A stretch of DNA of 64,000 nucleotides from Chelydra serpentina (taxonomy: Eukaryota; Chordata; Testudines; Chelydridae), in assembly GCA_037349315.1 (NCBI GenBank), contig JBAIAC010000136.1, forward strand, positions 124,001-188,000, in the 5' to 3' direction. A model generated the notes under the pieces. The model was given only the letters and a program-made list of their open reading frames with translations. It was not told where the DNA came from and ran no database searches. Below, piece by piece: positions 18,778-30,883 of this stretch (positions are counted from its first letter, which is position 1; each line of letters starts with the position of its first letter). A program made the translations under genes and the position numbers.

Positions 18778-21700
18778 GTAGTGTGTTGGCCAACAAACAG
18801 TCTGTCTCTGTCTGTCTGTCTCTCTGTGTGTCCTTGCCTTTCCTTGTGCTCTTTCCCTTTGTAGGACGTGGGCGGATGTGTTAGCTTTGCACCCTCACAG
18901 GCTATGTCTCGGGAGCCGTAGGAGGGGATGCAGGGAAGTGGGTGCGAGAGTGGAGCGGTGACTGTCGGTGTTTACATCGGCCTCACTCGATGAACAGAGA
19001 CCGAGTTGATAGGATGGAAGAGGGATTTCAAGCCCCAATAGAGCTTTGTGTAGCGATGGCTCATGCTTGGCTTTTCAGCTGCTCTTGCAGAGGACTCGTG
19101 CAGGAGCGCTAGCCGGAGGAGAATGTGGCAGAGGTGGAGCTGAACTGCCTGGACATCCTTCTAAGCAGCCATGAACAGTCCTCGGTTTTCTGCCTCCCGC
19201 ATAACTTGCTGTGAGTAAACGGTCAGTGCTTTGAATTTCTCATCTTTACTCACTGTAGTATTCTTCACAGGCCGTGTGCATCCTCGTTAGGTACGGGGCT
19301 CTGTGGGATTAAGGCTGGGAAGTCTGCCTTGCAGAGCGACTGCGTCTGGTGCTGTTGCAAGGGGTGGCTTTGGTTGTAATGTTAACGGTGGAATGGGAAG
19401 TGGGCGGAGTGCGGAGCCCCGCCGCGTGGGAGAGACGAAAAGAAGTGCCTACACTACTTGGCCCACTGAGATGGTAACTGATTTGTTTGCCCCCCTTGTG
19501 CTGCGTTTAGTATGAAGGGAGAAGTCGCCACACAGGAGAGTCTAGTGCCTCCATGCGCTGGAAAGCGAGCGAGAGCGAGGAGACCACGAGCGTTGTTGGC
19601 CAGCCCACACAAGACCGCGAGCGGAAGAGCAGCGACTCTCAGTGCGAGACGTGTGTGGTTTGGTGAGGGCTCTGCTCTCGGCGCTCCTTGCTCCTGGCAG
19701 GGACGCCCCATTAGCTGCGTGCTGAGTTTGTAAGCAAATGTTCCTCGCTTGCTGGTTACGAGGTCCCCATTTTCAGGGGCGGATCATTTCTCTTTTCAGG
19801 AGCAGTATGTCTTCCGCAGCAGAAGGTTGCCTCTAGTAGGATGGCTCCAGGCGGTAAGTTACTGGCCTCTCTCCCTTTCCTGTAGTATGTTGGCAAACAG
19901 ACGCTCTCTGTCTTCTGTTGTTCAACACACATGTAAGGCTTCTGGCAGTCAGAGTTGGCAGCACCAAGGGCCGGGTTCGGTATGTAGGGGACAGCGTGCA
20001 AAAGCGTCTCGAGCGCCCACCCAGTGACCTGGGAGAAATATCTATCAGTCCCCCCCGCTCCCCTGTAGGAGGCAATGCTTCCCCTGTGGCAAGCAGAGAG
20101 TGTGAGTGTAGCCCAAGGTTTTGAATGAGAGCGATAGAGCGAGCAAGAATGCAGCATTGTGTTTGGAAAAGAGCAGAAGAGGATTGGTAAGCAAGCCATG
20201 AGTGAGAAGAGGCACGCCATGAAATTGGTGGGTGTCGTCTCGCTTTGGTTGTTGAGTCCAGCAAGCACAAAGTCCAGCCCCGCAAAGTGTGTCCCGCCCC
20301 TGCCCCCGCCCAGTGGAGCGCCATGTTTGAAAAGTGAATGTGCAGAACCCCTTCCCCTCCCCTCCCCTCCCCCATCCAGGTGAGGAAGGTAAAAGGGGCA
20401 CCTTCTGTTGTGTAAGGGTGATCAGCCCAGCTGTGTAGAGTAGTAGTGCAGCCCTCCCAGCAAACTGGCCCACTCCTGCTGCCATGCCCCAATCCCTGCC
20501 CCCAAAAGACAGCACTAAATAATGTGCACTGTTTACTAGGTTCCATACAGGAACACCTTTGTCCCAAGGTGAATCCAACTTATCAATTCTTAGACTCCTA
20601 ATGAGATAAAAGTTAACTCTGACATTCCACAGCAGAGAGGGTAGGGGGTGCAATTGGTATCTAGGGCTGCCAGAAGGCACCCATACCAGCAGGTGTTGAG
20701 ACCTGTCCCCAGCCTTTCAATTCACTGGGTTTTGGAACGCATGGCCCCTGCCTAGCGAGTGCTGCTCAGGTGATGGCGAGATCCCCTCCATCATGAGAAA
20801 AGGCCACGTACAGTTCCACTGTCCTTGATTTACATAATCAGTAGAATACCAGTTTATTCTTCTTGCCCCAAGAACAGAAATTCCTGCCCCAATACATAAA
20901 ACTGGGGATCCTACAGCAGCCCATAGTGACCAATTGGGGTATTACGGGCTCAGGCTAGGTGGGGTGGGTGAGCCTATGCAAAAAAGATCAGCCCCTGAAG
21001 TTCACCACCAGATGTCAGGGTGGGGCTCATCCTGACTCTGCTTACACACACAAACTCTCTCTCTTCCTTCTCTTGTGCTGTCTCCCTTCGTAGGACACGG
21101 GGTCGGTGTGCATCCCCACAGGCTAGGTCTCGGGAGCCATGGAGAAGTAGGAGGGGACGAAAATCATGCAGGGAAGTGGGTGCGAGAGTGGAGCGGTGAC
21201 TGTCATTGTTCACTCGGTCTCTGTTCATCGAGTGGGCCCGATGTAGATGGGATGGAGGAGGGAGCCAGGGACGGGGGCAAGATTTCAAGCACCAATAGAA
21301 CTTTGTGTAGTGATGGCTCATGCTTGGCCTTTCGGCTGCTCTTGCAGAGGAATTGTCCAGGAGCCCTAGCCGGAGGAGAAAGTGGCAGAGGTGGACCTGA
21401 GCAGCTTGGGCATCCTTCTAAGCGGGCGTGAGCATTCCTCAGCTTTCTGGCTGCTCCGTCACTGGCTGTGAGTAAGCGGTGAGTGCTTTGAATTCCTCAT
21501 CTGTACTCGCTGTGGTATTCTTCACGGGCCGTGTGCTTCGTCGTTTGGTACGGGGCTCCGTGGGGTTTAGGCTGCGGAAGGGACCAGAGTTCCGCTGTGC
21601 ACAGTGACTATGTCGGGTGCTTTTTTAGTTGGAATTCTAAAGGTGTAAGCGTGGGTGGGTGGGGGAGGGCAGAGGGGGAGCCCCGCCGTGTGGGAGAGGC

Positions 21701-22716
21701 GAAAAGAAGAGATTACACGACATTGGCAACTGAGATGGTAACGTCCTTGTTTTTTCCCATTGTGCTGGCTTTAGTATCAAGGGAAAAGAAGTCACGCGTC
21801 AGAGTCTACTGCCCTCGTACGATGGAAAGTGAGTGAGCGCGACGAGATCGCGAGAGTGGGTGCCACGCAAAAGCCGTCCATCTGGGAGCGGAACAGTCGC
21901 CACACTCAGTGAGATAAGTGTCTGGTTTGGTGAGGGCTCTGCTCACGGCCCGTCTGGCTCCAGGTAGGGACACCCCGTTCGCTGGGCTTGGGTGTCTCAG
22001 AAAATGTTCCTGGCTAGCTGCGGTTACGAAGGAGACAAGCTCCCCAGTTTCTGTAGCTGCTCATTTCACTGGCCAGGAGCAGTGTGTCTTCCGCAGCGGA
22101 AGGTTGCATCCAGTACGATGATTCCAGGCGGTAGGTTGTTTGCCTTCCTCCCCTGTTTTTTCTTTCTCTTTCTCTTTCTCTTTCCTCTAGTATGTTGGCC
22201 AACACACACTCTCTCTGTCCTCTCCTCTGCTCGCCTCTCCCTGTGCCGTCTCCCTACATAGGACACGAGCAGGCGTGCATCCCCACAGGCTAGGTCTCGG
22301 GAGCCATGGAGAAGTAGGAGGGGACGAAAACCATGGGGTCAGTGGGCGCTACGGTGGAGCGGTGACTGTCTGTGTTTACGCAATCTCTGCTCATCGGATG
22401 AGGCTGATGTAGATGGGATTTGAGAGGGAGGCAGGGATGAGGCAAGATTTCACGCACCGCTAGAGCTTTGTGTAGTGACGGTTCATGCTTGGTGATTGCA
22501 GCTGTGTTCTCAGAGGAATTGTCCAGGAGCCCTAGCCCGAGGAGAAGGTGGCAGAAGTGGACCTGAGCTGCCTGGACATCCTTCTAAGCCGACATGAACG
22601 GTCCTCAGTTTTCTGCCTCCCGCATAACTTGCTGTGAGTAAGCTTTGAATTCCTCATCTGTACTCGCTGTAGTATTCGTCACAGGCCGTGTGGTAGAAGA
22701 GGCCGAAGAGGTAGGC
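16696..22716 (+). repeat. Macrosatellite unit U2, 6,021 bp
   Basis: Same order as U1 but with one T3 (alpha form, from 21466) and eleven 57-mers. T1 starts at 18003 and T2 at 19209, and the C-run is 16. The linker shares GCAAGCAC and GATAGAGCG with U1 and differs there from U3-U9. The last regular 57-mer has CACTGATGCTCCCC, shared only with U3. Confidence 0.95.
17261..17882 (+). repeat. 57-bp tandem array of U2, 11 copies
   Basis: One copy fewer than U1: the order has a single ACGATGG-type copy followed by three ATGAGGG-type copies. CTCF-like head motif at 17264. Confidence 0.95.
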
Positions 22717-24766
22717 AGGGACGGGGGCAAGAGTTCAAGCACCAATAGAGCTTTGAGTGGTGATGGTTCATGTTTGGTTTTTGCAGCTGCTCTCGCAGAG
22801 GAATTGTCCAGGAGCCCTAGCCCGAGGAGAAGCTGGCAGAAGTGGACCTGAGCTGCCTGGACATCCTTGGAATGGCATCCCAGCAGGGGGTTGAAACCCG
22901 TCACGGGGTGGGCCCCTGAGAAAAGACCTCTGCATCTAACCGGGGCACGGTAAGCTTGGGGGGATCCTTTGTGCCCTCCCAAGGAGTTGTCAGGTGCTAT
23001 GGAAACTTCCTGAAGTACGGTAACTTCGTGGAGAGCAAGCAACTTGACGGTAACAAGAGATGCTTAGTCCTCAAGTGTCTTCCTTCTACATCACCGGGTG
23101 AGCTTCCCGTGGTCATGCCAGTCTAGTCGTCCTCTTTGAAGCAGGCCACGTTCAGTAGAGGACGTGAGCAGGGGTCTGAGAGTAGCCCTCGGCCTGTGTC
23201 TCCACTCACCAGGTTGCACCGCTCAGGGCATGTGGAGGGTCCAGGGCTCTGCACAGCACTCCGGACTGTGTGCATTCCCCCGTGTGGCCACCAGGTGTCG
23301 CCGTTGTTCCACGAGAGAAATGGTCTAAGCATTACTCCGAGTAGCAACTCGGTGTCACTGTTGCTCCATGACGGAAATGCGGCGTGTATTCCCGTGCGTG
23401 GCCGCATGCTGTCACTGTGGCTCCACGAGGGAAATGCTTTGTGCATTACCTGGATTGGCCACCCGGTGTCACTGTTGCTCCATGACAGAAACGCTTTGTG
23501 CATTACCGCGAGTGGCCACCCAGTGTCACTGTTGCTCCACGATGGAAATTCTTTGTGCATTACCTGCATTGTCCACTCAGTGTCACTGTTGCTCCATGAG
23601 GGAAATGCCTTGTGTATTACCGGCATTGTCCACTCGGTGTCACTGTTGCTCCATGAGGGAAATGCCTTGTGCATTACCTGCATTGTCCACTCGGTGTCTC
23701 TGTTGCTCCATGAGGGAAATGCCTTGTGCATTACCTGCATTGTCCACTCGGTGTCACTGATGCTCCCCGAAGGAAATGCTTTGTGCGGTAGTCGGGGTGG
23801 CGACCCGTTGCTCTATGGAGAAAATCCTCTGTGTGCCATAACCCTGCCCTTCCACCGGCTGTTACTGTTGCTCCAGGGCAGCTGCACCCTGAGTTGCCCC
23901 TAAGGCTATGGCTATACTGGCATTGAAGAACAAAACTTTTTTGTCTTTCAGAGGTGTTAACCTCCCCCTCCCCTGAAAGACCAAAGCTTTGCCGCAACAA
24001 GTGCTACGCTCCTGCATAAGTGGCTGTGAGTAAGCGGTCAGTGCGTTGTATTTCTCATCTTTACTCACTGTAGTATTGTTCACAGGCCGTGTGCATCCTC
24101 ATTGGGTACGGGGCTCTGTGGGATTAAGGCTGGGGACGAGCCAAAGTGTGCTGTGCAGAGCGACTACCTCGGATTCTGTCGCAAGGGGTGTTTTTGGCTG
24201 TAATGTTAAAGGTGCAATGGGAAGAGGGTGGAGGGCGGAGCCCCGCCGTGTGGGAGAGGAGAAAAGAAGAGACTACGCGATGTTGCCGACTGAGATGGTA
24301 ACTTCCTTGTTTCCCCCCCCCCCCCCCCGCACCCTTGCTGGGTTTAGTACCAAGGAAAAAGCAATCACGCGTCAGAGTCTACTGCCCTCATGCGATGGAA
24401 AGCGAGGGAGAGCGACGAGACCGCGAGCGTTGTTGGCCAACCCACAAAAGACCGCGAGCGTCGTTAATGCCATGCAAAAGCCGTCCATCCGAGAGGGGAA
24501 CAGCCGCCACTCTCAGTGAGATAAGTGTCTGTTTTGGTGATTGCTCTGCTCACGGCCCACCTTGCTCCTGGTAGGGACGCCCCGTTAGCTGGGGGCTGTG
24601 TTTGTAAGAAAAGGTTCCTGACTGGCTGGCTGTGGTTACGAGGGAAACAAGGTCCCCATTTTCTGGGGCTGATGATTTCTCTGGTCAGAAGCAGTGTGTC
24701 CTCTGCAGCAGAAGGTTGCGTCTAGTATAACCCTTGTCCGAAAGGTCATTTGCTTGCTTTCTCCCA

Positions 24767-24804
<38 letters not shown>

Positions 24805-27800
24805 GTGTGTTGGCCAACAAACAGTCTGTCTCTGTCTGTCTGTCTCTCTGTGTGTCCTTGCCTTTCCTTGTGCTCTTTCCCTTTGTAGGACGTGGGCGGA
24901 TGTGTTAGCTTTGCACCCTCACAGGCTATGTCTCGGGAGCCGTAGGAGGGGATGCAGGGAAGTGGGTGCGAGAGTGGAGCGGTGACTGTCGGTGTTTACA
25001 TCGGCCTCACTCGATGAACAGAGACCGAGTTGATAGGATGGAAGAGGGATTTCAAGCCCCAATAGAGCTTTGTGTAGCGATGGCTCATGCTTGGCTTTTC
25101 AGCTGCTCTTGCAGAGGAATCGTGCAGGAGCGCTAGCCGGAGGAGAATGTGGCAGAGGTGGAGCTGAACTGCCTGGACATCCTTCTAAGCAGCCATGAAC
25201 AGTCCTCGGTTTTCTGCCTCCCGCATAACTTGCTGTGAGTAAACGGTCAGTGCTTTGAATTTCTCATCTTTACTCACTGTAGTATTCTTCACAGGCCGTG
25301 TGCATCCTCGTTAGGTACGGGGCTCTGTGGGATTAAGGCTGGGAAGTCTGCCTTGCAGAGCGACTGCGTCTGGTGCTGTTGCAAGGGGTGGCTTTGGTTG
25401 TAATGTTAACGGTGGAATGGGAAGTGGGCGGAGTGCGGAGCCCCGCCGCGTGGGAGAGACGAAAAGAAGTGCCTACACTACTTGGCCCACTGAGATGGTA
25501 ACTGATTTGTTTGCCCCCCTTGTGCTGCGTTTAGTATGAAGGGAGAAGTCGCCACACAGGAGAGTCTAGTGCCTCCATGCGCTGGAAAGCGAGCGAGAGC
25601 GAGGAGACCACGAGCGTTGTTGGCCAGCCCACACAAGACCGCGAGCGGAAGAGCAGCGACTCTCAGTGCGAGACGTGTGTGGTTTGGTGAGGGCTCTGCT
25701 CTCGGCGCTCCTTGCTCCTGGCAGGGACGCCCCATTAGCTGCGTGCTGAGTTTGTAAGCAAATGTTCCTCGCTTGCTGGTTACGAGGTCCCCATTTTCAG
25801 GGGCGGATCATTTCTCTTTTCAGGAGCAGTATGTCTTCCGCAGCAGAAGGTTGCCTCTAGTAGGATGGCTCCAGGCGGTAAGTTACTGGCCTCTCTCCCT
25901 TTCCTGTAGTATGTTGGCAAAGAGACGCTCTCTGTCTTCTGTTGTTCAACACACATGTAAGGCTTCTGGCAGTCAGAGTTGGCAGCACCAAGGGCCGGGT
26001 TCGGTATGTAGGGGACAGCGTGCAAAAGCGTCTCGAGCGCCCACCCAGTGACCTGGGAGAAATATCTATCAGTCCCCCCCCCGCTCCCCTGTAGGAGGCA
26101 ATGCTTCCCCTGTGGCAAGCAGAGAGTGTGAGTGTAGCCCAAGGTTTTGAATGAGAGCGATGGAGCGAGCAAGAATGCAGCATTGTGTTTGGAAAAGAGC
26201 AGAAGAGGATTGGTAAGCAAGCCATGAGTGAGAAGAGGCACGCCATGAAATTGGTGGGTGTCGTCTCGCGTTGGTTGTTGAGTCCAGCCAGCACAAAGTC
26301 CAGCCCCGCAAAGTGTGTCCCGCCCCTGCCCCCGCCCCCACCCCCACCCCCACCCCCACCCAGTGGAGCACCATGTTTGAAAAGTGAATGTGCAGAACCC
26401 CTTCCCCTCCCCTCCCCCATCCAGATGAGGGAGGTAAAAGGGGCACCTTCTGTTGTGTAAGGGTGATCAGCCCAGCTGTGTAGCCCTCCCAGCAAACTGG
26501 CCCACTCCTGCTGCCATGCCGCAATCCCTGCCCCCAAAAGACAGCACTAAATGATGTGCACTGTTTACTAGGTTCCATACAGGAACACCTTTGTCCCAAG
26601 GTGAATCCAACTTATCAATTCTTAGACTCCTAATGAGACAAAACTTAGCTCTGACATTCCACAGCAGAGAGGATAGGATGTGCAATTGGTATCTAGGGCT
26701 GCCAGAAGGCACCCATACCAGCAGGTGTTGAGACCTGTCACCAGCCTCTCAATTCACTGGGTTTTGGAACGCATGGCCCCTGCCTAGCGAGTGCTGCTCA
26801 GGTGATGGCGAGATCCCCTCCATCATGAGAAAAGGCCACGTACAGTTCCACTGTCCTTGATTTACATAATCAGTAGAATACCAGTTTATTCTTCTTGCCC
26901 CAAGAACAGAAATTCCTGCCCCAATACATAAAACTGGGGATCCTACAGCAGCCCATAGTGACCAATTGGGGTATTACGGGCTCAGGCTAGGTGGGGTGGG
27001 TGAGCCTATGCAAATAAGATCAGCCCCTGGAGTTCACCACCAGATGTCAGGGTGGGGCTCATCCTGACTCTGCTTACACACACAAACTCTCTCTCTTCCT
27101 TCTCTTGTGCTGTCTCCCTTCGTAGGACACGGGGTCGGTGTGCATCCCCACAGGCTAGGTCTCGGGAGCCATGGAGAAGTAGGAGGGGACGAAAATCATG
27201 CAGGGAAGTGGGTGCGAGAGTGGAGCGGTGACTGTCATTGTTCACTCGGTCTCTGTTCATCGAGTGGGCCCGATGTAGATGGGATGGAGGAGGGAGCCAG
27301 GGACGGGGGCAAGATTTCAAGCACCAATAGAACTTTGTGTAGTGATGGCTCAATCTTGGCCTTTCGGCTGCTCTTGCAGAGGAATTGTCCAGGAGCCCTA
27401 GCCGGAGGAGAAAGTGGCAGAGGTGGACCTGAGCAGCTTGGGCATCCTTCTAAGCGGGCGTGAGCATTCCTCAGCTTTCTGGCTGCTCCGTCACTGGCTG
27501 TGAGTAAGCGGTGAGTGCTTTGAATTCCTCATCTGTACTCGCTGTGGTATTCTTCACGGGCCGTGTGCTTCGTCGTTTGGTACGGGGCTCCGTGGGGTTT
27601 AGGCTGCGGAAGGGACCAGAGTTCCGCTGTGCACAGTGACTATGTCGGGTGCTTTTTAGTTGGAATATAAGCGTGGGTGGATGGGGGAGGGCAGAGGGGG
27701 AGCCCCGCCGTGTGGGAGAGGCGAAAAGAAGAGATTACACGACATTGGCAACTGAGATGGTAACGTCCTTGTTTTTTCCCATTGTGCTGGCTTTAGTACC

Positions 27801-28738
27801 AAGGGAAAAGAAGTCACGCGTCAGAGTCTACTGCCCTCGTACGATGGAAAGTGAGTGAGCGCGACGAGATCGCGAGAGTGGGTGCCACGCAAAAGCCGTC
27901 CATCTGGGAGCGGAACAGTCGCCACACTCAGTGAGATAAGCGTCTGGTTTGGTGAGGGCTCTGCTCACGGCCCGTCTGGCTCCAGGTAGGGACACCCCGT
28001 TCGCTGGGCTTGGGTGTCTCAGAAAATGTTCCTGGCTAGCTGCGGTTACGAAGGAGACAAGCTCCCCAGTTTCTGTAGCTGCTCATTTCACTGGCCAGGA
28101 GCAGTGTGTCTTCCGCAGCGGAAGGTTGCATCCAGTACGATGATTCCAGGCGGTAGGTTGTTTGCCTTCCTCCCCTGTTTTTTCTTTCTCTTTCTCTTTC
28201 TCTTTCCTCTAGTATGTTGGCCAACACACACTCTCTCTGTCCTCTCCTCTGCTCGCCTCTCCCTGTGCCGTCTCCCTACATAGGACACGAGCAGGCGTGC
28301 ATCCCCACAGGCTAGGTCTCGGGAGCCATGGAGAAGTAGGAGGGGACGAAAACCATGGGGTCAGTGGGCGCTACGGTGGAGCGGTGACTGTCTGTGTTTA
28401 CGCAATCTCTGCTCATCGGATGAGGCTGATGTAGATGGGATTTGAGAGGGAGGCAGGGATGAGGCAAGATTTCACGCACCGCTAGAGCTTTGTGTAGTGA
28501 TGGTTCATGCTTGGTGATTGCAGCTGTGTTCTCAGAGGAATTGTCCAGGAGCCCTAGCCCGAGGAGAAGGTGGCAGAAGTGGACCTGAGCTGCCTGGACA
28601 TCCTTCTAAGCCGACATGAACGGTCCTCAGTTTTCTGCCTCCCGCATAACTTGCTGTGAGTAAGCTTTGAATTCCTCATCTGTACTCGCTGTAGTATTCG
28701 TCACAGGCCGTGTGGTAGAAGAGGCCGAAGAGGTAGGC
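22717..28738 (+). repeat. Macrosatellite unit U3, 6,022 bp
   Basis: One T3 of the beta form from 27498, eleven 57-mers, T1 at 24024, T2 at 25233, C-run of 16. The linker is of the U3-U9 type and has a lengthened CCCCCA tract near 26325-26360. The unit is therefore U2-like in its first half and U4-like in its second, as expected of a recombinant between neighbours. Confidence 0.95.
23282..23903 (+). repeat. 57-bp tandem array of U3, 11 copies
   Basis: Same copy order as U2, including the CACTGATGCTCCCC variant. CTCF-like head motif at 23285. Confidence 0.95.
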
Positions 28739-30847
28739 AGGGACGGGGGCAAGAGTTCAAGCACCAATAGAGCTTTGAGTGGTGATGGTTCATGTTTGGT
28801 TTTTGCAGCTGCTCTCGCGGAGGAATTGTCCAGGAGCCCTAGCCCGAGGAGAAGCTGGCAGAAGTGGACCTGAGCTGCCTGGACATCCTTGGAATGGCAT
28901 CCCAGCAGGGGGTTGAAACCCGTCACGGGGTGGGCCCCTGAGTAAAGACCTCTGCATCTAACCGGGGCACGGTAAGCTTGGGGGGATCCTTTGTGCCCTC
29001 CCAAGGAGTTGTCAGGTGCTATGGAAACTTCCTGAAGTACGGTAACTTCGTGGAGAGCAAGCAACTTGACGGTAACAAGAGATGCTTAGTCCTCAAGTGT
29101 CTTCCTTCTACATCACCACCGGTGAGCTTCCCGTGGTCATGCCAGTCTAGTCGTCCTCTTTGAAGCAGGCCACGTTCAGTAGAGGACGTGAGCAGGGTCT
29201 GAGAGTAGCCCTCGGCCTGTGTCTCCACTCACCAGGTTGCACCGCCCAGGGCATGTGGAGGGTCAGGGCTCTGCACAGCACTCCGGACTGTGTGCATTCC
29301 CCGTGTGGCCACCAGGTGTCGCCGTTGTTCCACGAGAGAAATGGTCTAAGCATTACTCCGAGTAGCAACTCGGTGTCACTGTTGCTCCATGACGGAAATG
29401 CGGCGTGTATTCCCGTGCGTGGCCGCATGCTGTCACTGTGGCTCCACGAGGGAAATGCTTTGTGCATTACCTGGATTGGCCACCCGGTGTCACTGTTGCT
29501 CCATGACAGAAACGCTTTGTGCATTACCGCGAGTGGCCACCCAGTGTCACTGTTGCTCCACGATGGAAATTCTTTGTGCATTACCGTGAGTGGCCACCCT
29601 GTGTCACTGTTGCTCCACGATGGAAATTCTTTGTGCATTACCCTGCATTGTCCACTCAGTGTCACTGTTGCTCCATGAGGGAAATGCCTTGTGTATTACC
29701 GGCATTGTCCACTCGGTGTCACTGTTGCTCCATGAGGGAAATGCCTTGTGCATTACCTGCATTGTCCACTCGGTGTCTCTGTTGCTCCATGAGGGAAATG
29801 CCTTGTGCATTACCTGCATTGTCCACTCGGTGTCACTGTTGCTCCCCGAAGGAAATGCTTTGTGCGGTAGTCGGGGTGGCGACCCGTTGCTCTATGGAGA
29901 AAATCCTCTGTGTGCCATAAACCCTGCCCTTCCACCGGCTGTTACTGTTGCTCCAGGGCAGCTGCACCCTGAGTTGCCCCTAAGGCTATGGCTATATGGC
30001 ATTGAAGAAACAAAACTTTTTTGTCTTTCAGAGGTGTTAACCTCCCCCTCCCCTGAAAGACCAAAGCTTTGCCGCAACAAGTGCTACGCTCCTGCATAAG
30101 TGGCTGTGAGTAAGCGGTCAGTGCGTTGTATTTCTCATCTTTACTCACTGTAGTATTGTTCACAGGCCGTGTGCATCCTCATTGGGTACGGGGCTCTGTG
30201 GGATTAAGGCTGGGGACGAGCCAAAGTGTGCTGTGCAGAGCGACTACCTCGGATTCTGTCGCAAGGGGTGTTTTTGGCTGTAATGTTAAAGTGCAATGGG
30301 AAGAGGGTGGAGGGCGGAGCCCCGCCGTGTGGGAGAGGAGAAAAGAAGAGGCTACGCGATGTTGCCGACTGAGATGGTAACTTCCTTGTTTCCCCCCCCC
30401 CCCCCGCACCCTTGCTGGGTTTAGTACCAAGGAAAAAGCAATCACGCGTCAGAGTCTACTGCCCTCATGCGATGGAAAGCGAGGGAGAGCGACGAGACCG
30501 CGAGCGTTGTTGGCCAACCCACAAAAGACCGCGAGCGTCGTTAATGCCATGCAAAAGCCGTCCATCCGAGAAGGGGAACAGCCGCCACTCTCAGTGAGAT
30601 AAGTGTCTGTTTTGGTGATTGCTCTGCTCACGGCCCACCCTTGCTCCTGGTAGGGACGCCCCGTTAGCTGGGGGCTGTGTTTGTAAGAAAAAGGTTCCTG
30701 ACTGGCTGGCTGTGGTTACGAGGGAAACAAGGTCCCCATTTTCTGGGGCTGATGATTTCTCTGGTCAGAAGCAGTGTGTCCTCTGCAGCAGAAGGTTGCG
30801 TCTAGTATAACCCTTGTCCGAAAGGTCATTTGCTTGCCTTTCTCCCA

Positions 30848-30883
<36 letters not shown>

